From NCBI GenBank assembly GCA_025024175.1, contig QCXZ01000001.1, positions 40,170,942-40,234,941 on the forward strand: DNA of 64,000 bases, written 5' to 3'. Positions 10,012-21,700 of this stretch are shown one piece after another (the stretch's first letter is position 1; every line of letters begins with the position of its first letter). Source of the stretch: Rhyzopertha dominica. Its lineage: Eukaryota; Arthropoda; Insecta; Coleoptera; Bostrichidae. The notes below the pieces were generated by a model, which searched no databases, had not been told where the DNA came from, and saw only the letters and a program-made list of their open reading frames with translations. A program made the position numbers and the translations under genes.

Positions 10012-11281
10012 ACTGTAATCCGCCATACATCGACTCTATATGCACAGTGTGGAAATACGGTGGCCAAATTTTCTATTAGTTCCGCCATATTTCCTCCAAA
10101 TTTGGTTGTAAAAAGTGTATGTCAAACTTTGAAAAGCTGTGGTCGGCGAACGAAAAAAGATAGTGACTTACGGTTTTCACTGTTGCATTCCGTGAGTCCG
10201 GTTATTCTGGATGGTCAATTAAAAGTAAAAATTAGTATTTTCGTTCTAAAAGTTGCGAGGTCTGATTTCCTAGGCATTTTGAGTAGCTTATCCACGGTTG
10301 CGTGTAAAAATCAGGATTTCGAGTTGCAAGTCCGGTACCACACTCTGGTAAAGATCCGAGGTGTATTTTTGTCTTTTTTTAAATTATTTTCTTTGTGATT
10401 TGAGCTATTGGGATGAAATTTGGTATGTAGGTGTGGTTTGTAATAGTATATACTTTGGTGGAAAATTCTTTATTCTATTGTTTTGGATAATGTAGGTACC
10501 GGAAAAACCGGTAAAATTCTCCAAATTTACACAACTAAAATTAAATTTTGGATTTACATGCTGATTTGAATATCGATAGTTCTTGATGAAGTATTAAGTC
10601 TTTAAAAAAAATTTCCGAAATCGTCGTGAAATTTTAGGCAGGGTAAAATTGGAGCGTGTACCGAAGAGATGGTTTTGCCGACCATTTCGGAAAATTTTCT
10701 TTACAGATTAAAATTACTTCATCAACAACTACGATATTCGAAACAGCAGCATACAATTTCAAATTTTAGTTGTATAAACTTGCAATGCTTTCCCGGCACA
10801 TGCATTCGAGGAAGATCGGAATATTTTCCACTAAAAGATATATTACAACAAACTACACTTACATTCCAAGTTTTATCGTGATAGCTTAAATAAACCTAAT
10901 TGAAAAAAAAATCCAAACGGATTTTATATCTGATCTGCAAACATTATCAACTAGAAATTTTGATTTTTATATACAACCGCCGGTAAGCTACCAAAAATTG
11001 ACAATAATTTTTATTTTTTTAACACAAAAATATAAATTTTAATTTTTAATTGGCGTTAAAAAGTATATCTGGAATAATATAACCCGAAATCCTGAAGCGA
11101 TCGAGTTTAGCACGAGCATAAGCGCCAGAATATCCGGAATACGACAGTGAAAACCGCAAGTCTACTTTTTTAGTCTCCAACGACGGCCTTTCAAAAAGGG
11201 GCATACACTTGCTTGCAACCCAATATGGAGTAAATATGGCGTCCGCCGCATATATGGCCACAATGTGCTTGTACAGTCACT
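10008..11281. mobile_element. Large foldback element with ~200-bp inverted arms
   Basis: The left end starts AGTGACTGTA and the right end is its inverse (TACAGTCACT). The arms stay related for about 200 nt. On the left are GCACAGTGTGGAAATACGG, CCATATTTCCTCCAAATTTG and CTTACGGTTTTCACTG. The right arm read in reverse gives AAGCACATTGTGGCCATA, CCATATTTACTCCATATTGG and CTTGCGGTTTTCACTG. The roughly 850-bp middle has no credible coding frame; an open frame of 144 codons at 9964-10398 spans two elements and is discarded. It is probably a non-autonomous DNA transposon. Confidence 0.65.
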
Positions 11282-13489
11282 GTAATCGGCAACAGTATGT
11301 CAACCACTATAACTAAAAGATCAACGAGCTATTCAAATGGTAAGAGCATCCTTGTTCTAGCTTGACCGAAAGATTTCATAAATGAGTAGGCAGAATTGGG
11401 CTCGAGGTTTCTGAAGAAGAAATATTATGGAAGCATGTTTCTACGCGTCAGCAGACGACGTGACACTATTAGTGTCATCTAGGGGCCATAGCTGTAAGCA
11501 TGCGGACCTGCTTCTGTGTTAGTATGACAATCCGTTAGGTAGTTATCCTGGTAATATATATGCAGATGGTGTGGGAAGGTCGAGTATAGAACAGTCCCAG
11601 AAACATCTAGTGAGATTGCACAGGTGGAAAGCTACCCTATATAAAGAGCGGGTTGGCGCATAGCAGAAAGTCTGAAGTCCGATTTGAAAGGCGGTAAAGC
11701 AAGCGAACAAAAGCGAACCAGTTGTTTTAATGTATTTTGGGTGAGTGCAGTGCAGTGTTTTGAATTAGTGGTGGTTGTATTTAGTGTATTTCGGTACTGG
11801 CGTTTACATAAAGGAAGTTAAGTATAGGTCAATCCACGGATCCTTTATAGGCTTAGAACTGCCTTATCAGCATTCTGTTGAATGAATGATACGATCTCAT
11901 TTTGTTAGGAAAGCAAACTTATGCATGTTGCCTCATGCACGATACTTTTGGGAGTGTCACAGAGTATTTCATTACTTTTGTGGTTCGGCATTTAAATCGA
12001 CGACAAAAATTGTGGTTTTATGCACTGCATTTGACTGAATTTAATGAGGTTTTCGATCTAGATATAATCTCTTACAAGGCGAATCATAGTCGCTTTCTGT
12101 TGCCATAAATCCATTTCCTATAGCATTCCAATAATCGCTTGCCGCTACTCGCTGTCATGCGGAGACCGCTGTCACAGATAGCGCTTAATTCACATCGATA
12201 AATGGCCATTATGATGGTAAACGTCGGTTAGAATATTCATATAGCTTAAGCAAAGGTTAGAACGATTGTGCTGCTGAAACTGTTACGAGCTTAAACTAAT
12301 AATAGAAAGACAGTCACTTAGACTTTAGCCTATGCCAGATCTAACAGATCTCTGACTTCATTTTACGGTAGATTAGTGTCATGCGCATATTGTAAACTGT
12401 TAAAGGCACCGCTACTTTCTTCAAAATGTCTATAAAAATGCGTAATATGAGAAAATCATTATAACACTTTTTTAATCGGCTTTAGCTGGGAGTTTCAGCT
12501 AATTCGCCTTCACTATCCCAATTAATGTTTATTTTGTAGTGTAAAAAACTTTGGATTCTAACTTTCGCGGACTGTAGTTCTTTAAACCATCATTGCAATT
12601 GTCTATTGGCATGTCGAACTTTTGTTACATCTTTTAATTTTTACGTCGTGTCTGTTTCCATTTCGGTATCGTTGGTCTCGCCGCCACTACCTGCTTGCAT
12701 GACATAACTCACGTGACGCATGTGACCTTGTAGCATCGGATCACAATAGCACTCATTTTAGAACGATTCTATATACATATTTTATAAAAGTACAAAATAG
12801 GCACATCTTTTATACAGCTACTGAATTCGACTTGTTCTGGTTTCATATATACATAGAATGCTCGTATATAGTGTTGCGCTATTGACACTGATAGATAGAA
12901 CTGGCCATCACTAGTATTGCATAGAATGTAGTGTAAAATGAAATGCAAGGCGTGTTCGCGTGAGAAAAAAATACTCCTTTTTCAAGAAGTCAAGGTGGGT
13001 TAGATATCTCGAAAAGCTTTTTCTTTCCAAGAACAAACTATTTACTAATCTTGAGTTAGCCCAAAAATAAAAATCTGAAAGGTTATATTTTTTTATCTGC
13101 AGATAGCATAATGAGTATTAAACAAAGTACTAAATACTGGCTTTTGAAGTGCATATTTATGTTTAATACTCCTGATTGATTTAGTAGGCCTTAAGAGCCA
13201 TTATCTAATGTTAAAGTGAATAAAGTACTTTAAAGCTATAAAATTAACAAATTTAGTTTAGCATATCGGTCGGAAATGGGTGAATAATAAATAATAAGAG
13301 TAATTTATACAGGTCAAGGTACCGATAATGTATACAAGAACATCTACGAAAAGTGGAGTATGAATTCATCAACGCTATAGAGGGCATGCTCAACTAATAA
13401 ATTTTTGATAAAATTTTTGAATTGCTTGAAATCGAGGTTCTTTACATTTGTTAATAAAAGATTTTACAATTTAATACAGAAATAGCCAG
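11282..13489. other. Non-coding stretch
   Basis: Apart from the TATA-bearing, LTR-like segment at 11570-11860 listed separately, I recognise nothing here. Short open frames have no family resemblance. Confidence 0.45.
11570..11860 (+). promoter_or_regulatory. TATA-containing LTR-like or promoter fragment
   Basis: TGTGGGAAGGTCGAG begins a segment with a good TATA box (CTATATAAAGAGCGGG, about 11637-11652). A purine-rich leader (AGCAAGCGAACAAAAGCGAA) and GTGAGTGCAGTGCAGTG follow. The TGTGGGA start and compact core promoter resemble a solo LTR of a gypsy element. The right end, a polyadenylation signal and a matching copy are not evident. It could equally be an unrelated promoter-like sequence. 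Confidence 0.25.
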
Positions 13490-13497
13490 TGCTGTTT

Positions 13498-13990
13498 CTA
13501 CCTGCGGGTCAACCTNAAAAAGTTAGCTTTTGTCAAATCCCAATACCTATTGGAGCAAGTATGATCAAAAGAATTATACTCCTGTTTATTTTGATGAGTG
13601 AATACACGACATTCCATAACAAAAATGCAACGTACTGTCAAGATTTTCAACATTCGGAACATATTTTTACAGTTACTTCGATACGCACACCCTGTCAGAA
13701 TCCTGACACTTCCTCTGAACCTTAAATACCTTAGCAGCATGGACAGAGTGTCCCCATGTGAGAATCGCATAAGAGATTACACTATGGAATACGATGTTAT
13801 ATGCAGTTAACAATGTTGGAGTTGAGACAACATACACAATTGTCTAAACAAGTACAGCTGTTTTGAAAGTTTAGTTGTTATATAGTCCACATAGGCTTCC
13901 CAAGTGAGTCCGGAGTCAAGCAATACGCCTAACAGCTTCACTGGCTTATAAATAGCTACACATTTACTCAGCGAAAATACGATTTCTTGC
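13498..13990 (-). pseudogene. LINE RT thumb and C-terminal region
   Basis: The upstream part (about 13990-13840, minus) reads KTQEIVFSLSKC, then VKLLGVLLDSGLTWEAYVDY. The latter is the conserved 'LGv.lD..LtW..Hv..i' block after the RT palm. The downstream part (13770-13498) reads SVRILTGCAYRSNCKNMF and MLKILTVRCIFVMECRVF, a standard C-terminal LINE signature. It ends FXRLTRR, with an N base in the X codon (13516). The two parts are in different frames. It is a dead copy. Confidence 0.8.
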
Positions 13991-14035
13991 GTTTTATCAT
14001 TATTAATTGTTAATTTATTCTTGACAATAAATCAG

Positions 14036-14530
14036 TTAATTTATTTGAGTCTGAACCTCTACGCTACTTAAATACAAAGATGCACCACTATCATACACTG
14101 TAGTGTCATCAACGAACAATATAAAATTAGTCTCAGTTAGTGAAAGTGGTAGACCATTCATAAAGATTACGAACAATGTTTGTCCAAGGACCGAACTATG
14201 GGGCACTCCTAGTTTGATTTCTAAGTTCGTGGACTTTGTCTGGTTGGCTACAACAAATTCATATCTATGCTTTAGGTATGAAGCCATTAAGGCACACTAT
14301 CCTCACTAAAGTTTTAGTTTCTGTAGTACATGTGTTACACAGTCAAATGCTTTTGACAAATCTAGACAGGGAACCAGTGTATGACTTCTCTGCTCGAATC
14401 CAAACAAGTTCTTTCACTGGTTCACTGATTGATCGATTATTTCTAAATCCGAACTGGTATGGTGAATATAATTCATTGAGTTAAAAGAATTTATCAATTT
14501 GTCTTTTTAACAGGTGTTCAAATATTTTGC
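14036..14530 (-). pseudogene. LINE reverse transcriptase palm, mutated
   Basis: In different frames the minus strand gives YSPYQFGFRNNRS ('l...QfGFr.g.st'), LDLSKAFDCVTH with the first catalytic aspartate, GVPHSSVLGQTLFVIF and FVDDTTVY. The family consensus for the last two is G-V-P-Q-G-S-V-L-G-P and F/Y-A-D-D-T. This copy has Q-to-H, G-to-S and P-to-Q changes in the former and A-to-V in the latter. Both aspartates of the DD pair remain. Frame breaks between the blocks make it non-functional. Confidence 0.85.
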
Positions 14531-14656
14531 TTATAGTAGGAACTAAAGAAATGGGCCGGTAGTTATTAGTATTTTCAGTGCTCCCTTTTCATTTATGGGC
14601 ATTACTTTCGAAGTTTTAAGTGATGATGGAAACGTGCTTTCATTAATAATTTTTTT

Positions 14657-15080
14657 TTATAATTTTCGTAAGAAGAATACTTTAATAATTTGTGAGTTGA
14701 AACCATATGCATCCTTGCTTTTAGCATTTTTCAGTTTACCAATAACACTTCTAACATCATTATAGGAAACCTCATGGTCATGGAAATTAAACTTTGCATC
14801 GGTTAGATTCGCAGAGAACTCATACGCAATATTACCAGGATTTGGTAATGAGTTGATGGTGTTTGCTGCAATATTGACAAAGTATTCATTTATATTATTA
14901 GCTGATAGTGATTCAGGAAGCTTTGGGTTTCGTTTTTTATTTGAATTTATTAAGTCCCACATTGCGCGTCGCGTATTGCTAGCGTTTAGTATATATTTTT
15001 CATTAAATAGTTTTCTTGCCCTTGATAATTCATTACGATTTCTTCTTGTAGTCTTTAATTATATTATGTGTAACTAGTTC
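14657..15080 (-). pseudogene. LINE ORF2 linker between endonuclease and RT
   Basis: The minus strand reads NRNELSRARKLFNEKYI and NTRRAMWDLINSNKKRNPKL, then ANNINEYFVNIAANTI and KLKNAKSKDAYGFNSQIIK. This is the normal run into a LINE RT: a basic segment, W..iN, 'fN.yF..ia', and 'l....s.G.D.i....ik'. The canonical 'k.KSpGpDgi' motif is changed to KSKDAYGFN. It is the most 5' recognisable part of this copy. Confidence 0.78.
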
Positions 15081-15129
15081 CATTTTATCAAGTTCGTTAA
15101 TACTTTTTAGTCTTTTTCAAGAGATTGAA

Positions 15130-15230
15130 GTTACTCAGGTGGTATGAAAATTGCTTCCGCTTGCTGCAACCTTCCCACGAACGGCTTTCTTAAGAAGGAC
15201 GAAGTCCTATCCACTAGGGGCTACTTAAAC
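15130..15230 (-). repeat. tRNA-derived SINE-like fragment
   Basis: On the minus strand TAGTGGATAGG (complement of 15207-15217) fits the tRNA/SINE A-box (TRGYNNARNNG). It is followed by GACTTCGTCC and, 45 nt on, GGAAGGTTGCAG, a poor B-box. The spacing suggests a worn tRNA-derived SINE head rather than a functional tRNA, since no cloverleaf could be closed by eye. Confidence 0.28.
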
Positions 15231-15479
15231 GGAACATCTTAAAACCGACAGAGGCTCATAATCGCGTGTTATCTTGATCGTCCTCGGACCGACAACAGCA
15301 CCAATCTCTCCTTCTTTTCTCGAATCGTTATTAATATTTACGAATATAACACCTTCTCTTCCGTCGTCGTTCTTATCGCAGATCTACCGCAATCTCACCT
15401 TCTTTCATGGGTTCCGTAGCTAGCACAGGCGTCGGAATCGATCTCCCCTGCGCGAACGGCCACCTAGAACTGCAGCCTC

Positions 15480-15675
15480 CCTTAGTGGTGTTCAGAACGC
15501 GGTGAGCGTTAGTTTACGCCCCAGAGCCGTCGCGGCGCGTTTCGTCCCCCCAAGTGTTCGTTTCGCTTCAGCTTCGCGCGAATACCGGGTGTTTTTCACG
15601 TCTGTTGAACGTACTGTGGTGAAAAGTGACTAAACTTTGTTAATTGCAGGGTGTTGGAAATATTTGGAAGTTTCG
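15480..15675 (+). promoter_or_regulatory. CpG-rich segment ending in a splice-donor-like site
   Basis: In AT-rich surroundings this stretch has about 17 CpG within 120 bases (15481-15600), including GCCGTCGCGGCGCGTTTCG and an E2F-like palindrome TTCGCGCGAA (15573-15582). It becomes AT-rich again after TTTCG|GTAAGG, a good 5' splice site with the exon ending at 15675. This is what a housekeeping promoter plus non-coding first exon would look like. No coding frame or downstream exon was identified. A 5' UTR of a mobile element is an alternative. Confidence 0.35.
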
Positions 15676-15689
15676 GTAAGGTTTTATTT

Positions 15690-16780
15690 TTTTACGATTT
15701 GTAATTATTATTATCTGTGGATGTCAGCGGTTAAAATGTTTAGTTAATAACGCAGTTGCAATTATTTTTTAAGTAATTATCTTATTAGTTAATTACAACT
15801 GTTCGGTAGCCTAGAATATAGGGCATGGGTATAATAGATAACGATTTGTATGCTACTATAAATGACCATTTAAGGAATTGTTTATTTTTGTACAATTGTT
15901 TATAGGTACTCTATATATGTAGATCTTGCAGGTTGTACCTCTAAAGATAAAAGCACAGTTGTAGTTATGTACACTGACGAGCGATTAGCGCCAAAGCTAC
16001 CTTTGTCTGGCCTAGATTTGCATACTGTGTTGCCTTTAGGTTTTATTTTGTTTATTCGGATAAATGTGGTTAACGAATGTGATCAAAAATGTTTTTGATC
16101 GGTATATATGTATGATATATGTAGTAATCAAAAGCTAAATATGCATCACATCTTAATTTGTATTTTAATTATAATTAATAGGTCCTAATTTAAAAAATTG
16201 AAAAGTTATGCCGAAATAACTAAGCATTCGCTTCCATTGACATGCATATACACGGTGTATCATTAATCCTGCTATATGTACGGGGCCGCTACAAAGTATG
16301 GAACCAGCAGGATATTTCAGGTTGTGTTCGACCGATTTTTCTGAAATTGTACTTGTGCCTATGGGTAATTGAAATGCATTTTCTGAATTTTTTTCAACTC
16401 CGTGTTAGTTCTCGTTTCCGAGATATGGACGTATTTTGCATTTTTTTAATAGGAAGGTGGGTCAAAATATCATTGAAAAGGATATTTTTTCCTGAGTTCA
16501 AAAATTTATCACACTTGTACAATTTATTGCTTCTGAGTTGAGGAAAGTGTGGAGTAATACAATTCATGAAGATCGTGAACCGATTGCCAGATCAACAGTT
16601 TTCACTATTTTAAAAATAAATTAGATTTTGATTTATATCAGCTATTACTGCACTGGCCTTTTCCGCGACACAATGCATATCACTGAACGTCAATATTCAC
16701 ATTAATCATATAGTTTTTTTTAATTATATTTTCTGTTTGTATTGTTATTGTAATATATGACAGACCCTTCTTTATACAAA
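15690..16780. other. Non-coding stretch, nothing recognised
   Basis: Around 16233-16450 the sequence has a TE-like style (ATACACGGTGTATCATTAAT, then CGTTTCCGAGATATGGACG), which is common in non-autonomous insect transposons. I could not find paired ends. The 99-codon open frame here (16242-16541) has no family resemblance. Confidence 0.4.
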
Positions 16781-16863
16781 TTGTTTAAATTGTCGATTTC
16801 TCTTTCTTCGTCTCCACTGTTTTTTTCTTCTTCTACTTCGCCTCCTTCACTTTCTTCTTTATA

Positions 16864-17190
16864 TTAAATATAACACATAAATAAATCGTCATCGTCTTCA
16901 TCTGGTACATGTTCCCTATGCGTGTTGGGTATGCAGTGACGATGAAAGCATTTTTTACAGTTACTACATATTAAAAAGTAACCTTTTGTCACCCATTTTT
17001 TGCAAACAAGGCAAGTATTTGCTCGAACATAATCCCTTTTCACTCTATTGACCTTTTTATTTGCAGAACTAGCCTTGGCTGCTTCTCGTTGTTTGTTTCC
17101 ATTATATTTTCTTCTTCTAATTTTAAGGTCCGTTTTTTCATGCATTTCTTGGTAAGCACTTGACGTTATTGTAAAGGAAAATTGCTCCAC
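16864..17190 (-). pseudogene. C-terminal PHD-type zinc finger of pogo-like transposase
   Basis: 108 codons, starting MEQFSFTITSS and rich in Lys/Arg (LKIRRRKYNGNKQREAAKA), then a finger: NTCLVCKKWVTKGY, LICSNCKKCFHRHCI and, after an acidic run, DLFMCYI. The C-x2-C...C-x2-C...H-x2-C spacing is that of a PHD/RING-like treble clef; the last Cys pair is incomplete, with only one Cys before the stop. Between this and the DDE core lies an acidic linker (NNLVEDEDDNTQEVDIVEP on the minus strand at about 17416-17480). The second pogo-like element has the same domain in the same place. Confidence 0.65.
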
Positions 17191-17592
17191 TTTACGAATA
17201 TACCGCTAATACTTGCGTTGATGATTCCTTATGTAACACATTTGAAATTATATTAATTTTGTTTAAGTTAGCATCTTCATTATTTGTTGTACATTGCGAA
17301 ATATCATCATATACAGATGAAGATGAAAAATGGCGGTGATGGAAAATTATCTTCAAACTGCCTGTCCGGTACTTCATAGTTTTTCAATTTGCGTTAAGTT
17401 GGGTCGTTACTTTGAATTCTTGGGTTCTACAATATCAACTTCTTGGGTATTATCATCCTCATCTTCCACCAAATTATTTTTTTAAATGTCTACGTTTTAT
17501 ACATTTTAAGAAACTCGTCATTAAATTGTTCATTTTCCCAGACTTCATCTAAAGTGATAAATTTTTCTTTAAGTTAATCTTGTAATCCATTG

Positions 17593-18001
17593 TCACGAGA
17601 GATGAATGTGCTGGCTGACATTTCCTAGACATTTTGAAAAATCGATTGCGTCAGAATCAAATAGAAATAAACCACATGCTCCAAATGAATTTATTAATGT
17701 CTCTGGCTCTATGACTTCTGTAACCACCATCTCTAAAAGTGGAGCAAAAGAGCTTTTGTTAAGCACTTCCCCGGGATTGTTGATATAAAACTCCCGAACA
17801 GCATTTTGCCAGCCATTTTTATAGGCCACATCACAGGGTAACATTTGTGTATAATGCAATTATTTCAATGTGCAATTCATTGCAGAGTTTGCTGAGCTCG
17901 TAGGTTAGGTAAGATTTGTGTCCATCCAAAAACAATATAACAGGAAATGCCACATTGTTTTGTAATAAATATGGATAAAATATGTTTTTATGTAATCGTA
18001 A
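17593..18001 (-). pseudogene. pogo-like transposase, DDE core fragment
   Basis: The minus-strand frame reads HKNIFYPYLLQNNVAFPVIL, then FLDGHKSYLTYELSKLC. This is the DDE_1 block around the second catalytic aspartate (LDGHKSH). A frame change follows, then LPCDVAYKNGWQNAVREFY, corresponding to the 'iLQPcDv..fkplK..w...v..w' block with the third aspartate of the D-D-D triad. PGEVLNKSSFAPLLEMVV and INSFGACGLFLFDSDAID continue as in the family. The residues just 5' of HKNIF do not match, so the N-terminal half is deleted or replaced. Confidence 0.82.
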
Positions 18002-18169
18002 ACAGTATCGGAGGATTTCCAGCCGTTGTAGATCTCTGTATACAATACGCTCAGGTACACTTGTGGCCGAGTTTTTTTTACTGCGTTTAGGATTATTACT
18101 GCGATCTTGTTTTGTAAATAAGAAGTTTAAATTTAGGGGACTAGTTATCTTGAGGATACCCATGTATCA

Positions 18170-21100
18170 AAATAATAAACATGCAGGACCTTATTTCAAG
18201 AAAGTGTTCTGTATTTCAATATTAATTACGCGTGGAGACGTCTGGCTTTTTGTACTTATAGAGAAAATTACGTTTAAGTGGTAGCGTGTAAAAAATGGGG
18301 TTAGCTGCGGCAATCAACAAATTGAGTCTTTTTGCTTTGCGTGTTCTGTATTAAAGTGCCTTTCAGCTGTAACATTACACTTCGGTATTCAAGTCGTTCT
18401 GGTTAATTGCCTAAGATTTTAGAGATATGAGAATATAACTACCTGCTTAGACGTTTTAATTATTACATGAATTTATTACTCCGTCTTAGTATTTCTTATC
18501 TGTTGTGCAATCTATGTTAAATTTGCTGGAAAATTATTCCTTTACCCAGCTTCGCGGGTGAAATAAACTGACATTGTGGGGTTTTATAACTTCATAATTG
18601 TAAATCTGTGATGACTGATGAGCAAAGCTTTAAATGGTAGGAACATAGGCCAACTGGTTTTTATATGCTGCCTGCACCTCATTCAACTACATACTGGAAT
18701 ATTTAGTTGGAAAGGTACGAGTTGGGTCCCACTAATCTCATGTGTACCTGCTAGCTAGAAAAGGTCCTATGCGAGTTGGGTCCCACTGGTTCCTCCCAAT
18801 AAAGCAATTACAGGGGTTTATCACAGGATATTATATTTCTCAAAATCTCCTGTTCCTGATATTTTATTATTCATTGGTTATAAGTTTACAATTTAGCCAC
18901 CCATTTATAAAATGTGCAATACTTGGGCTAAAACAAATGATCAAAGCAATTTCCAGTTTCAGTTGTAAAGTGAGTGAGAAAGGCAAGGAAATTATTGTTA
19001 AAAATGAGTTCAAGTTCAGCTTTCGTGAATTTATAAACGAAGTGCCGTTAAAAGATGGATGTGTACAAATAAAAAAATGTGTGCAAGGCATTTATTAAGA
19101 AATAGAGTAAGTTTTTACTGAGTACGTTTTCAGATAAGTTTAAACTTTTTCTTTCGGTTTTTAATGCTGTAAGATATCAAATCATTGTAGAAAAACAATA
19201 CACATTGTTTTGTCGCGACTGTTTTCACAAAAAGAAAGTTCAAATTTTGAAAATTATTTTTAAATGACGAACTAAACAACTGACAATTGTCGAACATGCT
19301 TACGTGATATTCAGTAAACAATTAAAGAAAAGCGTGAAAATTTATTCAAAATCAAATGGTGAAAACAATATCATACAGCGTCAAAATTAACAATTTTGTT
19401 GTTAATATAAAATAAAATGTACCATGAAATTCGTTCCAATGCTATAATTATTTGAAAATCAAATCCTAAAGTGTGAGTGCTTATGATCGTGATCATGAAG
19501 TTTGTATGTGTTTGTGTGTTTAAATGATGTTATTGTAGGTGTTACTTAGTCCTTGTATGTCTGTCCTGTCGTTTACACATGTGTTTATGTTTTTTAGTGT
19601 ATGAATCATTTCCAAAAATTGTCTTTTATATCTATGTGGTTCTGTAGCAATAATTCGGGTGTTATCGCAATCGAAAAAAACAAACAGCATTTTTAATAGG
19701 TTTTTAACATTTTTCTTCACCGAGTAACCAGATTGAGAAAATAGCAATAATAAAAAATATTGTTTTCGCAGCAACGACGCTGTACAATTCTCCCTAATCT
19801 AATTGTACTTTGTATCAGTTATTAGCAATAAACATAGCAATAATTCATTTTTTCTTCTGCGTGGTTCTTTTTCATCTACTTTTTGTGTAATTCTTGCTAC
19901 AACGTTTTCTTCACATCACACATTGCAGCAATACATAGCTGTCGTTCCAAACTAGTAGGAATTTGAACGGTGCTAATATTTAAAAATGCAAAATAGGCGG
20001 TTTGTTCTTCCACAAACTTGTCTAAATCAGGAATCAAGTTACATATTCACAAATGCTAACACCAGGGCCTGTATGATGAGCGAATGGGTTTATCTTTTGT
20101 TTGCAATACAGTCTCGATTTCGCCATTCCAGTATGCGATTTAGTCTTTCCAATATGCAGCACAACGCTCTTACTGATTTTCAAAGATATGTAGCAACAGT
20201 TTACACCTTCAGTTGTAAATGCTATCGAGATTATTTTGTAAACTTCGGTATCGTTGTAAAGGGCACCCACAAATCTTATAATCTTCGGCGCCCATGAAGC
20301 AGAAGTTCGGAACGGCTAGAAGCAAGTCAGATATGCACAAATGAAACAGCAATCAATTTGTTAGAAAGGGCTCAATCCTTTGAAGAATACAGCACACTGA
20401 TTAACAATTTCTCCAGCTTAGCCATCAGCCGGTTGAAACGTAAATTTAAGTTTAGTTTAAAATTGATGTTTTTTTTTGTATTGCTTTTTTTTTGTTTCTG
20501 ATAAGAAGCACGCGATTCTTAGGCCGCAGTGGTTTATAGTATAATAGTCTGTAGGTAACCTTTAGCTTTGTTATCGGTTGGATCAGGGTGAATTCATATG
20601 TATGATAGCACCTATTCTGGTGAGAGGTGAGGTGTCAAGTATTGTTTTGATCTTGTATAGTAATTTCCATGATAGATTTGTACTGTAATTGTAACTTTGC
20701 TGTAATTACCGACAAGGACCATGCAGGAGGAGTTTTTAATTTTTTTGACTATTTATGCTATATTTTGCTATTGGGGTGGAATTATACGTATTTGTCACGA
20801 TATGTGCGTAAATAATTATAATCATTAACTAACCAGCAATTGATGTAAGGCTTACAGTTCGCTAGTTATCAACAAACATTTTGTTTCTTTTTTTGAAAAA
20901 TAGAACAACAGTAGCTGTCAGCCAGGCTGCGCGGGTAGTGAAGTTGTCGTCTTATATGAATTATATAAGAATAATAGTCTGAAGTTTCTCACAGTATCAG
21001 AACATGGTTCTGTTAAGTCAACAAACGTTTGCCAGAAGTGGTTATTGCCAGGATATTTTTATTATATTTGAAAAATTAATATCACCAGCGATTTACATAT

Positions 21101-21700
21101 TTTTTATTGGTTTCTGACATGTTTAATAAAGCATTACTTATATAGTGATATCCATCAAGCGTAGAACCACAGCTTATTTACCTATATACCAGTTACTTCA
21201 CTTAGCATTGCCCATCATCGTAATGCTGCCACCTACATAAGGTCTAAGTTCGCTTGCATTCGTCTGCTATCCTACTCCAACCAGTCCAGACGCCGATGCC
21301 TGGCCGATGCTAATCTGCTGGGAAGAGACTGAGGACGATGCGCAGTCGCTTATAGGCGAACTTTAATTTTGTCTCGAGTTGCATAGCTGAAACAGTGAGC
21401 CCTACAATCAATCAATGCGTAGGTCAGTGATCAATAATTCAATAATATCAATGCTTGCTTCAGAAAAGATAACTGTTTACGCAGATCAAGCCCTCACTCC
21501 TGTGATCAATTCTGTCGGTTCTGTACATACATACTATAGCTTTCTATGGACACGTATTCACTAGGTATAGTTGGTGACAGCCAAGTTTCGCTAAGTAACG
21601 TCAAGTCAGGTTTTCTTGGATACTACTGGTTAGATCAATATGTTTTGTTGGTAAAGAGGTAATATAGGTATATATTAAAAACAAATTCTGACATGGGCAA
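18170..21700. other. Long non-coding stretch
   Basis: No gene is recognised. GAGTTGGGTCCCACT occurs twice, about 55 bp apart (about 18718 and 18773). ACCCAGCTTCGCGGGTG at about 18544 resembles a common retroposon-tail motif. A 118-codon frame at 18742-19098 and a 103-codon frame at 19986-20297 show no family pattern. T-rich runs lie at about 20470-20500. Confidence 0.4.

Larger units (their letters stand above)
13490..15080 (-). mobile_element. LINE (CR1/Jockey-type), 5'-truncated and decayed
   Basis: Read on the minus strand, this region gives in order the pre-RT linker, RT palm, thumb and C-terminal region of a non-LTR retrotransposon. Frame changes and stops separate the parts. No endonuclease or ORF1 is present, so the copy is 5'-truncated, as is usual for LINE insertions. 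The C-terminal region follows the 'W........lqkraiRil.g..yr..c...F..l.ilt...iyilE' pattern, and no RNase H is present. It belongs to another family than the intact LINE at 41-45.6 kb. Confidence 0.85.
16864..18001 (-). mobile_element. pogo/Tigger-like DNA transposon, partial
   Basis: The minus strand encodes part of a DDE transposase of the pogo/Tigger type, then an acidic linker, then a C-terminal PHD-type zinc finger. The N-terminal helix-turn-helix region and the first catalytic aspartate are missing, and terminal inverted repeats were not found. This family differs from the second pogo-like element at 53-56 kb: their DDE cores agree at only about half the positions by eye. Confidence 0.8.

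Noticed and set aside
9964..10398. 144-codon open frame
   Set aside because: It starts in the right end of one foldback element and runs through the arm of another. The amino-acid sequence has no family pattern, and the same arm sequence inverted is not coding.
16242..16541. 99-codon open frame in TE-like sequence
   Set aside because: The underlying DNA has the style of a non-autonomous transposon, and the peptide is low-complexity hydrophobic with no family pattern.
18742..19098. 118-codon open frame on the plus strand
   Set aside because: No family resemblance, no promoter or splice context. An overlapping frame on the other strand shows that the region is simply poor in stops.
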